NCBI GenBank assembly: GCA_965661765.1
Contig: CBFIFE010000003.1
Location: 1-64,000, forward strand
Reading direction: 5' to 3'
Origin: JBMYZL01 sp965661765
GTDB lineage: Bacteria > Bacteroidota > Bacteroidia > Flavobacteriales_D > Sanyastnellaceae
DNA: 64,000 nucleotides
Shown: in pieces, positions 43,220 through 52,007 of the stretch
Numbering within the stretch: position 1 is the first letter of the stretch
Layout of the letters: the number at the start of each line of letters is the position of its first letter
The notes under the pieces: model-generated
The model's database searches: none
Told to the model about the DNA's origin: nothing
Seen by the model: only the letters and a program-made list of their open reading frames with translations
Translations under genes and position numbers: made by a program

Positions 43220-45601
43220 ATGAAAATTCCGATTGCCTTCCGGTCTTTTGCGGCCATTGCCTCGTTTGCATGTCTCGGCTCGGGTTCCGTTTCCGCTCAA
43301 AATCCCATTGAAGATGAGACGAACCCTTTCAACCTGAACATCAACAAATTCAAGCAGTTGGGCACGGAATTGCCCACGCCCAACGTCTATCGCACTGCGT
43401 CTGGGGCGCCAGGCCACGCCTATTGGCAACAAAAAGCGGATTACGATATTCAAGTTCGTTTGGACGAAGATGCCCACCGGATCGATGGCCAGGAGCGCGT
43501 CACATACACCAACAACAGTCCGGATGAACTGCGTTATGTCTGGTTGCAATTGGACCAAAACGTTCGGGCGAAGGACAGCGACACCCACAAAATCCGAGAA
43601 TCCCGCATCGGTGATCGAAACACGTTCGAGAGCATTCGTGACCTCGAGCCATCTTTCGATGGTGGATTCAAAATCGAGCGTGTTGCGGATGCTGCGGGCA
43701 ACGCCCTGCCTTACGTGATCAACAAGACGATGATGCGGATTGACTTGCCCAGTCCACTCAAGCCGGGCGGCAAGTTCATTTTTGACATCGATTGGTGGTA
43801 CAACATCAACGACCGCATGGCCGATGGCGGCCGCAGTGGGTATGAGTGGTTTGAGGAAGAGAACAATGCCATCTACACCATTGCACAGTTCCATCCCCGG
43901 ATGGTGGTGTATTGTGACAATGAAGGATGGCAGAACAAGCAATTTCTGGGCAGCGGGGAGTTCACTTTGAACTTCGGAGACTATCATGTGGAAATCACAG
44001 TGCCATCCGATCATGTTGTGGCATCAACAGGGATGCTCAAGAATGCCAAATCCGTGTTGACCAGCTCCCAACGCAAGCGCTTTGAGACGGCTCAAACGAC
44101 GTTCGACCAGCCGGTGATGATTGTGACGGAGGAGGAAGCACGTGCTGCAGAAAAAGGGCGCGAAAAGGGGCTGAAGACCTGGGTTTTTGATGCCGAAAAC
44201 GTCCGGGATTTTGGCTGGGCATCGAGCCGGAAATTCATCTGGGATGCCATGGCAGTTGAGGTCGGGAATCGTTCCCCACTCGCCATGAGTTACTATCCGA
44301 AGGAGGGGAACCCGCTCTGGGAGCAATATTCGACGAAGGCTGTCGCCCAGACCCTGAAGACCTACTCCAAGTTCACCATTGACTACCCTTACCCAGTCGC
44401 CATCAGCGTTCATACCAAATGGATTGGGATGGAGTACCCGATGATTTGCTTTAACGGGGGCCGGCCAGAGCCTGATGGTACTTACTCGGAGCGCACGAAG
44501 ATTGGCATGATTTCGGTCATCATTCACGAGGTGGGGCACAATTTCTTTCCGATGATCATCAACTCTGATGAACGCCAATGGACTTGGATGGACGAAGGGC
44601 TCAACACCTTCGTGCAGTACTTGACGGAAAAGGAGTTTGACCGAGATTATCCCACTCGCCGCGGGCGCGCTCGAGACATCCGCAATTACATGGGGGGAGA
44701 CAAGTCGCGCATCAGTCCGATCATGACGAATTCTGAGTCCATTCTGCAGTTTGGAAACAATGCCTATGGGAAGCCGGCCACAGCGTTGAACATCCTGCGC
44801 GAAACGGTGATGGGCCGCGAATTGTTCGACTATGCTTTCAAGGAATACGCCCGGCGTTGGGCCTTCAAGCACCCGACACCTGCCGATTTCTTCCGCACCA
44901 TGGAGGATGCGTCAGCTGTGGATCTGGATTGGTTTTGGCGTGGTTGGTTTTACACAACGGACCACGTTGACATTGCGATGGATGAAATCCGTTGGCTTCA
45001 GCCCTCCTCGGGCAATCCAGATGTGGAACAGGCGCTCGCGCGAATGGCCTCCGAAGAGGAAGCGGGAGACATTTCTCTGATGCGCGACCTACAGGGAATC
45101 CCTGAGACGTATTTGGAAGCTGACCCGACCCTCAAAGATTTCTACACGGAGAATGACCCTTTTGTGGTCATGGAGCTGGATCGCATCGACTACAACGACT
45201 ACATCCAAGATTTGGAGGCCGAGGATGTCGCCATGTTGGCCACGGGCAAGCAGTACTATGAAATCACTTTCCGGAATGAAGGTGGCCTGGTGATGCCGTT
45301 GATTCTGGGCTTGGAATACGAAGATGGAGAAATGGAGGTGCGGCGAATTCCTGCGGAAATCTGGCGGAAGGGCCAGGATGAGGTCACAAAGGTGTTTGTC
45401 ACGGATCGGCCAGTCGCACGCATCGTTCTCGACCCGTATTTGGAAACTGCCGATGTCGACATGTCGGACAATTCTTGGCCACCCAGACCCACGCCGACAC
45501 GGTTTGAATTGTTCAAGCAGTCCGAGCGTGGGGTTTCCGAAAATCCAATGCAGCGCGCTTTGCGCAACAGCAATTTGAGTGAAGGAGAGTCGCAGGACTG
45601 A
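43220..45601 (+). CDS. M1 family metallopeptidase (aminopeptidase N-like), exported
   Basis: The protein has about 793 residues with a signal peptide ending near 'SVSAQNP' (about residue 27). It has an N-terminal beta sandwich (about 60-290) and a catalytic domain with the zinc motif 'HEVGHN' (His436, Glu437, His440) and the third ligand Glu459 in 'WMDEGLN', an exact H-E-x2-H-x18-E arrangement. The usual M1 exopeptidase 'GAMEN' is replaced by 'GMEYPMICFNGG', as in the TAF2/LTA4H-like bacterial group. It is probably periplasmic. A TTG codon lies just before the ATG. A TAATTTTC box is at 43193-43200. Confidence 0.88.
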   Translation: MKIPIAFRSFAAIASFACLGSGSVSAQNPIEDETNPFNLNINKFKQLGTELPTPNVYRTASGAPGHAYWQQKADYDIQVRLDEDAHRIDGQERVTYTNNSPDELRYVWLQLDQNVRAKDSDTHKIRESRIGDRNTFESIRDLEPSFDGGFKIERVADAAGNALPYVINKTMMRIDLPSPLKPGGKFIFDIDWWYNINDRMADGGRSGYEWFEEENNAIYTIAQFHPRMVVYCDNEGWQNKQFLGSGEFTLNFGDYHVEITVPSDHVVASTGMLKNAKSVLTSSQRKRFETAQTTFDQPVMIVTEEEARAAEKGREKGLKTWVFDAENVRDFGWASSRKFIWDAMAVEVGNRSPLAMSYYPKEGNPLWEQYSTKAVAQTLKTYSKFTIDYPYPVAISVHTKWIGMEYPMICFNGGRPEPDGTYSERTKIGMISVIIHEVGHNFFPMIINSDERQWTWMDEGLNTFVQYLTEKEFDRDYPTRRGRARDIRNYMGGDKSRISPIMTNSESILQFGNNAYGKPATALNILRETVMGRELFDYAFKEYARRWAFKHPTPADFFRTMEDASAVDLDWFWRGWFYTTDHVDIAMDEIRWLQPSSGNPDVEQALARMASEEEAGDISLMRDLQGIPETYLEADPTLKDFYTENDPFVVMELDRIDYNDYIQDLEAEDVAMLATGKQYYEITFRNEGGLVMPLILGLEYEDGEMEVRRIPAEIWRKGQDEVTKVFVTDRPVARIVLDPYLETADVDMSDNSWPPRPTPTRFELFKQSERGVSENPMQRALRNSNLSEGESQD

Positions 45602-45646
45602 CCTCGCAAGACCGACTGGTGAAATCCAGTTGCCACTTGCTGGACA

Positions 45647-46537
45647 TCAGAAAGCCAGCAGGGCGATGGCTGTGCACGCCAGAAAGAGTCCCCAAAGGTT
45701 GGCCTTGTTCAGCGGCTCACGGAAAAAGGCGACCGCGAATGCGGCAGACAAAACCACAATGCCCAAGTTCACCACGGGGGCAATCGCAGACCGGTCCAGG
45801 GGAAGTTGCGCGTAGGCTTCGAGCAAGAAGTACAATGACCCCAAATTGATGATGCCCAGGCCGATACCTATGGATGAAGTGGCGAGCAGGGAAGGAGAGG
45901 CATTGGATTTGTGTGGTGTTTTGCGCCGCAGCACCAGCATCATCGCCCCAATGACGCCTGCGACAGTGAAGGGCAGTGTGGTGAAGAGGTATCTGTAGCG
46001 CGCCTCGGTCATGTGTTCTGGACCGGAGAACCAGCCGAACATCAGGTCAATGGCTCCGCCGCCCAAAAAGATGATCAAGGGAATTCTCAATTCTCGGATG
46101 GACAGGCCGGACTGATTGGACTGCCATGAGGACAGTACGATGGCAGGAAGTGTCGTGGCCAGTGCCAAACCTTTGTTCCAACTCCATTCATCTGATGGGT
46201 CGAAGACCAAAAACACCAAGACAGGCAGCACCATGGAGAGTTTTGCCGAAACCGAGGTCACCGTCACTCCGAGGGTTCTGGCGGCTGTTGCCATCAGATG
46301 AAAAAGGTAGAGAAATGCAGCACCAGCCAACATCGCGGTGATGACCCAAGTTGCGGGCCACGCGCTGGCGAATGTCTCCCATCCACCAGCAAGCGCCCAA
46401 CCCAAGCCAGCAGCGACGAAATAGTTGATGACAATCACCAGCAGTGTATCTGCTCGAAGGGTTTCTAGCCATCGAAAGCATGTGAAGATCGCTGCTCCGC
46501 AAAGCCAGGCCATCAACAGGGGGAACAATCCTTCCAT
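45647..46537 (-). CDS. EamA/DMT-superfamily transporter
   Basis: The 296-residue membrane protein has about ten predicted helices in two halves, the layout of drug/metabolite transporters. The C-terminal half has 'VVNLGIVVLSAAFAVAFFREPLNKAN', close to the EamA consensus 'lge.l...q..G..li..g'. The substrate cannot be inferred. It is divergent from padR and may share its regulatory region. Confidence 0.8.
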   Translation of the reverse strand: MEGLFPLLMAWLCGAAIFTCFRWLETLRADTLLVIVINYFVAAGLGWALAGGWETFASAWPATWVITAMLAGAAFLYLFHLMATAARTLGVTVTSVSAKLSMVLPVLVFLVFDPSDEWSWNKGLALATTLPAIVLSSWQSNQSGLSIRELRIPLIIFLGGGAIDLMFGWFSGPEHMTEARYRYLFTTLPFTVAGVIGAMMLVLRRKTPHKSNASPSLLATSSIGIGLGIINLGSLYFLLEAYAQLPLDRSAIAPVVNLGIVVLSAAFAVAFFREPLNKANLWGLFLACTAIALLAF

Positions 46538-46544
46538 TAGCCGA

Positions 46545-46552
46545 CGAAGATA
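46545..46552 (-). promoter_or_regulatory. -7-like promoter box before the DMT transporter gene
   Basis: On the minus strand TATCTTCG (variant TAnnTTCG) ends 7 bases before the ATG at 46537. Confidence 0.35.
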
Positions 46553-46567
46553 GTTTTGCCGTTTTTT

Positions 46568-46590
46568 GGTACTTTGTATTGCATAGTACT
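46568..46590. promoter_or_regulatory. Candidate PadR operator palindrome
   Basis: An imperfect palindrome centred at 46579 has arms GGTACTTTG and CATAGTACT, complementary at 7 of 9 positions. It covers the likely -33 TTG (46579-46581) of the padR promoter and lies between the divergent transporter and padR, so autorepression is plausible. Confidence 0.45.
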
Positions 46591-46602
46591 GATTTTCGCA
46601 TA

Positions 46603-46610
46603 TATCTTTG
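46603..46610 (+). promoter_or_regulatory. -7 promoter box of padR-pspC
   Basis: TATCTTTG matches TAnnTTTG and ends 5 bases before the padR ATG. A TTG at 46579-46581, 21 bases upstream, fits the -33 element. Confidence 0.5.
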
Positions 46611-46615
46611 CGGAC

Positions 46616-46945
46616 ATGAATACAGCCAAATCACAGGTGCAATTGCGAAAAGGCGCATTGGAATTGTGTGTTTTGCGTGTGCTGGCGCACGGGGAGGCCT
46701 ACACCAGCGACATCACCGATTCCTTGAAACGAGCCGAACTCCTTGTGGTTGAGGGCACGTTGTACCCACTCTTGTCCAGGCTCAAGACTTCAGGAATCTG
46801 CACGTATCGTTGGGAAGAGTCGAAATCCGGCCCCCCACGCAAGTACTATTCTCTGACCCCGATGGGAAAGGAATACCTCGATGAACTGAATGCCGAATGG
46901 GCAAAGCTTGTGAGCTCCATTGAACACCTGACAACCGACACCTGA
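46616..46945 (+). CDS. PadR family transcriptional regulator
   Basis: The 109-residue winged-helix repressor has 'QLRKGALELCVLRVLAHGEAYTSDI' features at the N-terminus, 'VVEGTLYPLLSRL' (recognition helix) and 'GPPRKYYSLTPMGKEYL' (beta wing). This is the short PadR type that in Bacteroidota commonly precedes a PspC gene. The start at 46616 removes a spurious hydrophobic N-terminal extension and lies next to a -7 box. The pspC gene starts 4 bases after its stop. Confidence 0.92.
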   Translation: MNTAKSQVQLRKGALELCVLRVLAHGEAYTSDITDSLKRAELLVVEGTLYPLLSRLKTSGICTYRWEESKSGPPRKYYSLTPMGKEYLDELNAEWAKLVSSIEHLTTDT

Positions 46946-46949
46946 ATCC

Positions 46950-48536
46950 ATGAACAAGACCATAGCCATTGAATTGGGGGGATTTCGTTTCCACCTCCAG
47001 CCAGAAGCCTTCGAGTTGCTCGAAGATTATTTGACAGCCATCGAACAAGCGCTGCACCAGGACCCTTCTGCCGATGAAATTTTGCAGGATGTCGAAGGGC
47101 GAATCGCCGAATTGCTGCAAGAGCGCCTTGCTGGGGTTCGAGAAGTCGTCAACAAAGAGGACATCGAGTGGGTGATGCGTGCAATCGGCGCGCCATCTGA
47201 CTTTGAACAAGAGGAATCGGAACCAGGGCAAGGAGACCGGCCGCAACGTGGAATTCGCCGATTGTATCGGGATCGTCAAGATGCCCTGCTCGCGGGGGTG
47301 GCATCAGGACTGGGGGCGTATTTTGGGTTGGATCCGGTTTGGGTGCGGGGCGGATTCATCTTTGCCTTGATTGCGGGTGGCTTCGCCATTCCGTTGTACC
47401 TCATTTTGTGGCTCATCGTTCCGGCTGCAGAAACCCGTGCAGAGCGATTGACGATGCAGGGACGTCCGGTCAATTTTGAAAACCTGCGCAGAACCGTCGG
47501 CAAGGAGGTGAATTCGGCAGGGCGTCGTGTGCGCAAATGGGGCCGAGGCGCAGGCGAATCCACCGCACGTGGCTTGTCGAGAGCCACAAACGGATTCGCT
47601 GAAATTCTCGCGTTTTGCCTGCGAATATTTGCGTATACATTCCTTTTTGTAATGTTGGCAGGATTTGTGGCAGTATCTGCTTCATTGTTGGCTTTCTTGA
47701 CTGGAGCCGGTGGCGTGGAGATCGGTGAGTTTCACATTGATTCATTCGATGGCATCGGAACAATGTCAGAATTGATGGCACTCGTCTTGCCGCAGGGTGT
47801 TGCTCCGAGTTGGATTTGGGCGGGCGCGATTTTGTTGCTTGTGGGTCCCGTGGTGACAGCAGTGGTGACGATCATTCGGCTCTTGCTGCGGCCGCGCTTG
47901 CGTCCGGGCATCTTGGCCTCAATGATTGGGGTGAGCGTGCTCGTCAGCATCGCAGGCGCTTCCATCTTGGGGGTGGTTGCCGCGCGCGTGGGGCTGGAGT
48001 TTCGAACGGAGACCAAATTTGGCCAATCCCTTCCCCTCCAACCCGACCCCAATGGCCTGGTTCAGCTGCACATGCCCGCCCTTGGCTCGGCGCCAGCGCG
48101 TGGTTGGTTTTCAGAAGATGACGATCTGGGCATTTTGAGCCTCGAGGATGGTGAATTGATGTATGACGCCATTCGGATTGACATTGAGGCGTCTCCAGAC
48201 ACCTTGCCGCGCATTGAGTGGGAAGTGCAGGCCTCTGGTGCAAATCGGCAACAAGCACGTGAGCGCAGTTTGGCGGTCATTTATCCCGTGACCGTTGAAC
48301 CGAACGGATTTGCGGTGCTCCTCCCCACGGCCCTTCGTTTCCCCGTCGAAAGCCGCTTCCGCGGGCAGTGTGTCGATGTGACATTGTATCTGCCGCAGGG
48401 GATGGGGGTGGAGCTGTCACCTTCGCTCGGACGGCATTTGCGTGGTATCAAGAATGTGGATCACCTGCGCAGCGACAAACTCGCTGGCAAGACTTGGCGC
48501 ATGACCGAAAGTGGGTTGGTCAGTGATCCAAGTTGA
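46950..48536 (+). CDS. PspC domain membrane protein
   Basis: The protein has 528 residues. The N-terminal part (1-90) is a cytoplasmic helical domain ('LEDYLTAIEQALHQDPSADEI'). It is followed by a PspC domain (about 105-165; 'LLAGVASGLGAYFGLDPVWVR' features and a membrane helix), then about three more helices (about 220-350). The C-terminal extracytoplasmic beta region (about 370-528) resembles the GIN-like domains often fused to or encoded with PspC. It is probably involved in the envelope stress response, controlled by the adjacent PadR. Its end overlaps the convergent ribD by 17 bases. Confidence 0.85.
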   Translation: MNKTIAIELGGFRFHLQPEAFELLEDYLTAIEQALHQDPSADEILQDVEGRIAELLQERLAGVREVVNKEDIEWVMRAIGAPSDFEQEESEPGQGDRPQRGIRRLYRDRQDALLAGVASGLGAYFGLDPVWVRGGFIFALIAGGFAIPLYLILWLIVPAAETRAERLTMQGRPVNFENLRRTVGKEVNSAGRRVRKWGRGAGESTARGLSRATNGFAEILAFCLRIFAYTFLFVMLAGFVAVSASLLAFLTGAGGVEIGEFHIDSFDGIGTMSELMALVLPQGVAPSWIWAGAILLLVGPVVTAVVTIIRLLLRPRLRPGILASMIGVSVLVSIAGASILGVVAARVGLEFRTETKFGQSLPLQPDPNGLVQLHMPALGSAPARGWFSEDDDLGILSLEDGELMYDAIRIDIEASPDTLPRIEWEVQASGANRQQARERSLAVIYPVTVEPNGFAVLLPTALRFPVESRFRGQCVDVTLYLPQGMGVELSPSLGRHLRGIKNVDHLRSDKLAGKTWRMTESGLVSDPS

Positions 48537-49563
48537 GCAGCGAATGAGAAGGTTGTTTCGATGGATTCCGCAGCCATTCTGCGAAGTCCGTCAACAGGCG
48601 CAACCGCCGAGTGGTTTTCCAGCCTTGCGGCAGTGAAGGGGCTTCAAGCCCGGCTCCGAAACTGTGAGGGCTTTTGAGGACCAGCACTTCATCGAAGGGC
48701 ATGGTATGGATCCAACGTCGCAAGGTCTCCGCCCCACCTTCAACGATGATGCTGTGCACACCTTTTTCAAGGAACAACGATTGAAAGGCATCCGAGTGGA
48801 TTTCCTCAATGGCCATGCCTCCACTTGTATAGAAAGGGTGATTCGCGTCCATTTTGCGAGCTGAATCCACGACCCATTTCTGGGGCGAATCGCCGGGCGC
48901 CAAGCGGTTGGTCAATTGCGGTTCGTCCACTTCCGCCGTCTTTCTTCCCACGAGGATGCTGTGGTGTTGAGCGCGAAGCATGTGGTTCAACAGCGCACTC
49001 ATCGGGCCTGTGATTGGAACGCCTCCGGATCCTGCGATTCTGTTTCGCTCCGAGCGTGGGTCCATGAATCCATCGGCGGATTCAGCCCATTTCAAGGTGA
49101 CCCATGGTCGCCTTTCGAGGGTGTTCACCCAAAACCGTTCATTCATGCTTTGTGCCTCCCGTTGCAGCAGTCCGACGTCAACTTGAAGGCCCGCAGCGCG
49201 AAGTCGGTCAATGCCTGAACCGTTCACAGCGGGAAATGGATCGCTGGTGGCCACCACCACGCGCGCAGCCCCCTCGGCAATCAACCGGTCAGCGCATGGT
49301 GGCGTGCGCCCGTGATGTGCACAGGGCTCGAGGGTGACGTAGAACGTGGCCCCTCGAATGGCATGTCTCCGCGCATCGGGCACGGACGCCAAGGCTTGTA
49401 CCTCCGCGTGCGCCTCTCCGGCGCGTTTGTGCCAGCCTTCGCCAAGCCATTGGCCATTCTGATCCACAATGACGCAACCGACACGTGGGTTTGGGGCGGG
49501 GGCATGTCCACTTCGCCGGGCCAAATCCAATGCCCGCCACATCCAAAGCTCGTCCTGGGTCAC
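48520..49563 (-). CDS. ribD: Bifunctional riboflavin deaminase/reductase RibD
   Basis: The 347-residue protein starts at GTG (GTGA overlap with folD). The N-terminal deaminase domain has zinc ligands in 'AHAEVQAL' and 'EPCAHHGRTPPC' and 'NPRVGCVIV'. The C-terminal reductase domain has 'WVTLKWAESADGFM' and 'IIVEGGAETLRRW'. It carries out the second and third steps of riboflavin synthesis. Riboflavin supplies the flavins needed by the NQR complex, but no FMN riboswitch is visible here. It shares an operon with folD. Confidence 0.93.
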   Translation of the reverse strand: MTQDELWMWRALDLARRSGHAPAPNPRVGCVIVDQNGQWLGEGWHKRAGEAHAEVQALASVPDARRHAIRGATFYVTLEPCAHHGRTPPCADRLIAEGAARVVVATSDPFPAVNGSGIDRLRAAGLQVDVGLLQREAQSMNERFWVNTLERRPWVTLKWAESADGFMDPRSERNRIAGSGGVPITGPMSALLNHMLRAQHHSILVGRKTAEVDEPQLTNRLAPGDSPQKWVVDSARKMDANHPFYTSGGMAIEEIHSDAFQSLFLEKGVHSIIVEGGAETLRRWIHTMPFDEVLVLKSPHSFGAGLEAPSLPQGWKTTRRLRLLTDFAEWLRNPSKQPSHSLLNLDH

Positions 49564-50438
49564 GACCGATCCAGGGCCTTGCGTTCTGCCGCTTGGAGCG
49601 CATTTGTCAAGAGTGCAGCGATGGTCATCGGCCCCACCCCTCCGGGAACTGGGGTCATCGCGCTGGCCAGTTCGGCCACCTCGGGCGCCACATCGCCTGC
49701 CAGCCTGCGGCCGGATTTCTTGCTCGCATCGGCCACGCTGTTGATGCCGACATCGATGACAACAGCATCCTTGGAGACCATGTCTTTCGTGATGAACCCA
49801 GCACGGCCCACGGCCGCCACGAGAATGTCGGCTTGCCGGGTGATGCTGGCCAAATCTTCAGTTCTGCTGTGACAGAGTGTCACGGTGGCATCCACGCCGG
49901 GTCTGCTGAACATGACCGATAGCGGTGTGCCGACGATGTGACTTCTGCCGACCACGACGACATGCTTGCCTTTCGTCGGAATGTCGTAACGCCGAATCAG
50001 TTCCATCACGCCAGCGGGTGTCGCTGGGGCGAAACAAGGCAAGCCGAGCATCAGCTTTCCTGCATTGATGGGATGAAAACCGTCGACGTCCTTTTCAGGG
50101 GCAATGGCCTCAATCACTTCCAAGGCATCGAGGTGCTGGGGCAATGGCAGTTGAACAATAAATCCATCAATGTCATCGTCGGCATTGAGCTGGGCGATTT
50201 CTTCCAAAAGTTGTTCCTGCCGAACGTTTTCTTCGAGGCGAATGAGCGTGCTGTCAAACCCAATTCTCTTGCACGCTTTGATCTTGTGGCCCACGTAGAC
50301 TTCGCTCGCAGCATCATTTCCCACCAAAACTGCGGCCAAATGCGGCACTTTGCCACCTGCCTTGCGAATGGCTTCCACAGCGGTTGTGATTTCGTCTTGA
50401 ATCCTCAGTGAGGTGGCCTTGCCATCGATGGTCGTCAT
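49560..50438 (-). CDS. folD: Methylenetetrahydrofolate dehydrogenase/cyclohydrolase FolD
   Basis: The 292-residue protein interconverts 5,10-methylene-, methenyl- and 10-formyl-THF. It has 'SEVYVGHKIKACKRIG' (catalytic Tyr and Lys), 'GFIVQLPLPQHL', 'DVDGFHPINAGKL', the NADP site 'VVVGRSHIVGTPLSVM' and the end 'MTPVPGGVGPMTIAALLTN'. All family signatures are present and the length is normal. Its stop overlaps the ribD start by 4 bases. Confidence 0.95.
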   Translation of the reverse strand: MTTIDGKATSLRIQDEITTAVEAIRKAGGKVPHLAAVLVGNDAASEVYVGHKIKACKRIGFDSTLIRLEENVRQEQLLEEIAQLNADDDIDGFIVQLPLPQHLDALEVIEAIAPEKDVDGFHPINAGKLMLGLPCFAPATPAGVMELIRRYDIPTKGKHVVVVGRSHIVGTPLSVMFSRPGVDATVTLCHSRTEDLASITRQADILVAAVGRAGFITKDMVSKDAVVIDVGINSVADASKKSGRRLAGDVAPEVAELASAMTPVPGGVGPMTIAALLTNALQAAERKALDRS

Positions 50439-50503
50439 GGTGGTTTGGTTTCTCTGTTTTTGTGGTGTTCCCGGTTCTTGCGATCAGTCCAAACGCAGTT
50501 CCC

Positions 50504-51841
50504 TCAGCGCTTCAGTGCAGAAAGGCCAGCCATGCGACTGCGCTTGCCGCCCGTTCCTTTTGTCATCATGTGCATCATCTTGCGCATGTCCTCGAATTGT
50601 TTCAACAATCGATTGACGTCTTGAATGTCACTGCCGGAGCCACGAGCGATGCGCTTTTTCCGGCTGGCATCGATGATGTTCGGGTCTTTGCGCTCCGCAG
50701 GTGTCATGGATTGAATGAGGCATTCCACGCGTTTGAATGAAGTATCATCGAGGTCGACGTCCTTCAAAGCTTTTCCCATGCCGGGAATCATGCTCATCAG
50801 GTCCTTGACGTTGCCCATTTTTTTGAGCTGCTGGATTTGCTGGTAGAAATCTTCGAGATCAAATTTGTTCTTGCGGATTTTGGACTCCAAACGGGCTGCT
50901 TCCTTCTCGTCAATAACCTCTTGCGCGCGCTCCACCAGTGACACCACATCCCCCATGCCGAGAATTCGGTCGGCCATTCGATTGGGGTGAAACACCTCAA
51001 GGGCGTCCATCTTCTCTCCGACCCCGACAAACTTGATGGGTTTGCCCACCACCGAATAAATGGCCAGCGCGGCTCCACCTCGGGTGTCACCGTCGAGTTT
51101 CGTCAAAATCACACCGGTGAAATCCAAGCGCTCATTGAACGCCTTGGCAGTCCTGACGGCGTCTTGACCGGTCATTGCGTCCACAGTGAAGAGGATTTCC
51201 GTCGGGTCGACTGCTTTTTTGACGGCAGCAATCTCGTCCATCATGTCCTCGTCAATGGCCAGGCGACCAGCGGTATCGACAATGACTGCACCAAATCCGT
51301 TGGCTCTGGCGTAGGCCAACCCCCGTTCAGCAATGCCCACGGCATCTTTCGACCCTGGCTCTGCGTATACTTCGGCCCCGACGGATTCGCCGACCACCTT
51401 CAATTGATCCACGGCTGCCGGTCGGTGGACGTCGCAAGCAATCAGCAAAGGCTTGCGGCCTTGTTTGGTCTGTATCCATTGAGCCAACTTCCCCGTGTGC
51501 GTGGTCTTTCCTGCTCCTTGAAGCCCCGCCATCAAGATGACCGCTGGTTTGCCTTGCAACTGCATCGGTGCAGCTGCCTTTCCCATCAGGTCTGTCAGCT
51601 CTTGGTGGGTGATTTTGACCAAAAGCTGCCCCGGTTTGATGGCAGAGAGCACTTTCTGTCCAAGTGCCTTCTCTTTGACCTGCTGCGTGAACTGCTTTGC
51701 CGTCTTGTAATCTACGTCTGCATCTAACAGCGCTTTTCGGACTTCTTTGAGCGTCTCTCCGACGTTGACTTCAGTGATTTGGCCATGTCCTTTGAGAATT
51801 TGAAAGGCGCGGTCGAATCGTTCCTGGAGATTTTCGAGCAT
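50504..51841 (-). CDS. ffh: Signal recognition particle protein Ffh
   Basis: The 445-residue SRP54 GTPase binds 4.5S RNA and signal sequences. It has an N domain (1-95), then the G domain with 'GLQGAGKTTHTGKLA' (residues 106-120), 'DTAGRLAIDEDMM', 'LTKLDGDTRGGAAL' and 'VGVGEKMDALEVF'. The Met-rich M domain has 'MSMIPGM' and 'RKKRIARGSGSDIQDVNRLLKQFE' features. A TAAATTCG box lies on the minus strand at 51861-51868, giving a 19-base leader. Confidence 0.95.
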   Translation of the reverse strand: MLENLQERFDRAFQILKGHGQITEVNVGETLKEVRKALLDADVDYKTAKQFTQQVKEKALGQKVLSAIKPGQLLVKITHQELTDLMGKAAAPMQLQGKPAVILMAGLQGAGKTTHTGKLAQWIQTKQGRKPLLIACDVHRPAAVDQLKVVGESVGAEVYAEPGSKDAVGIAERGLAYARANGFGAVIVDTAGRLAIDEDMMDEIAAVKKAVDPTEILFTVDAMTGQDAVRTAKAFNERLDFTGVILTKLDGDTRGGAALAIYSVVGKPIKFVGVGEKMDALEVFHPNRMADRILGMGDVVSLVERAQEVIDEKEAARLESKIRKNKFDLEDFYQQIQQLKKMGNVKDLMSMIPGMGKALKDVDLDDTSFKRVECLIQSMTPAERKDPNIIDASRKKRIARGSGSDIQDVNRLLKQFEDMRKMMHMMTKGTGGKRSRMAGLSALKR

Positions 51842-51956
51842 GTTTTCGTTGTTGGAAATGCGAATTTACAACTCATTGTGAGGCTTTTTGGACTCATTGA
51901 GACATTCGTTCAAAGTGCTTTTTTTCTCGATTGACCCAAATTTCCTTTCGATGTGC

Positions 51957-51987
51957 TTGGCAGTTAGGACGACATTTCGTAAATTTC
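51957..51987 (+). promoter_or_regulatory. Promoter of the giant repeat-protein gene
   Basis: TTG at 51957-51959 and TAAATTTC at 51980-51987 are separated by 20 bases, matching Bacteroidetes promoter spacing; the last base of the -7 box is C instead of G. The start codon at 52008 follows 20 bases later with 'AGGAATA' before it. Confidence 0.5.
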
Positions 51988-52007
51988 GGACGCTTAACCT
52001 AGGAATA

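Noticed and set aside
49560..50503. Possible FMN riboswitch upstream of the ribD-folD genes
   Set aside because: ribD overlaps folD, and the 65-base gap before folD is too short for an FMN aptamer and shows no conserved core.
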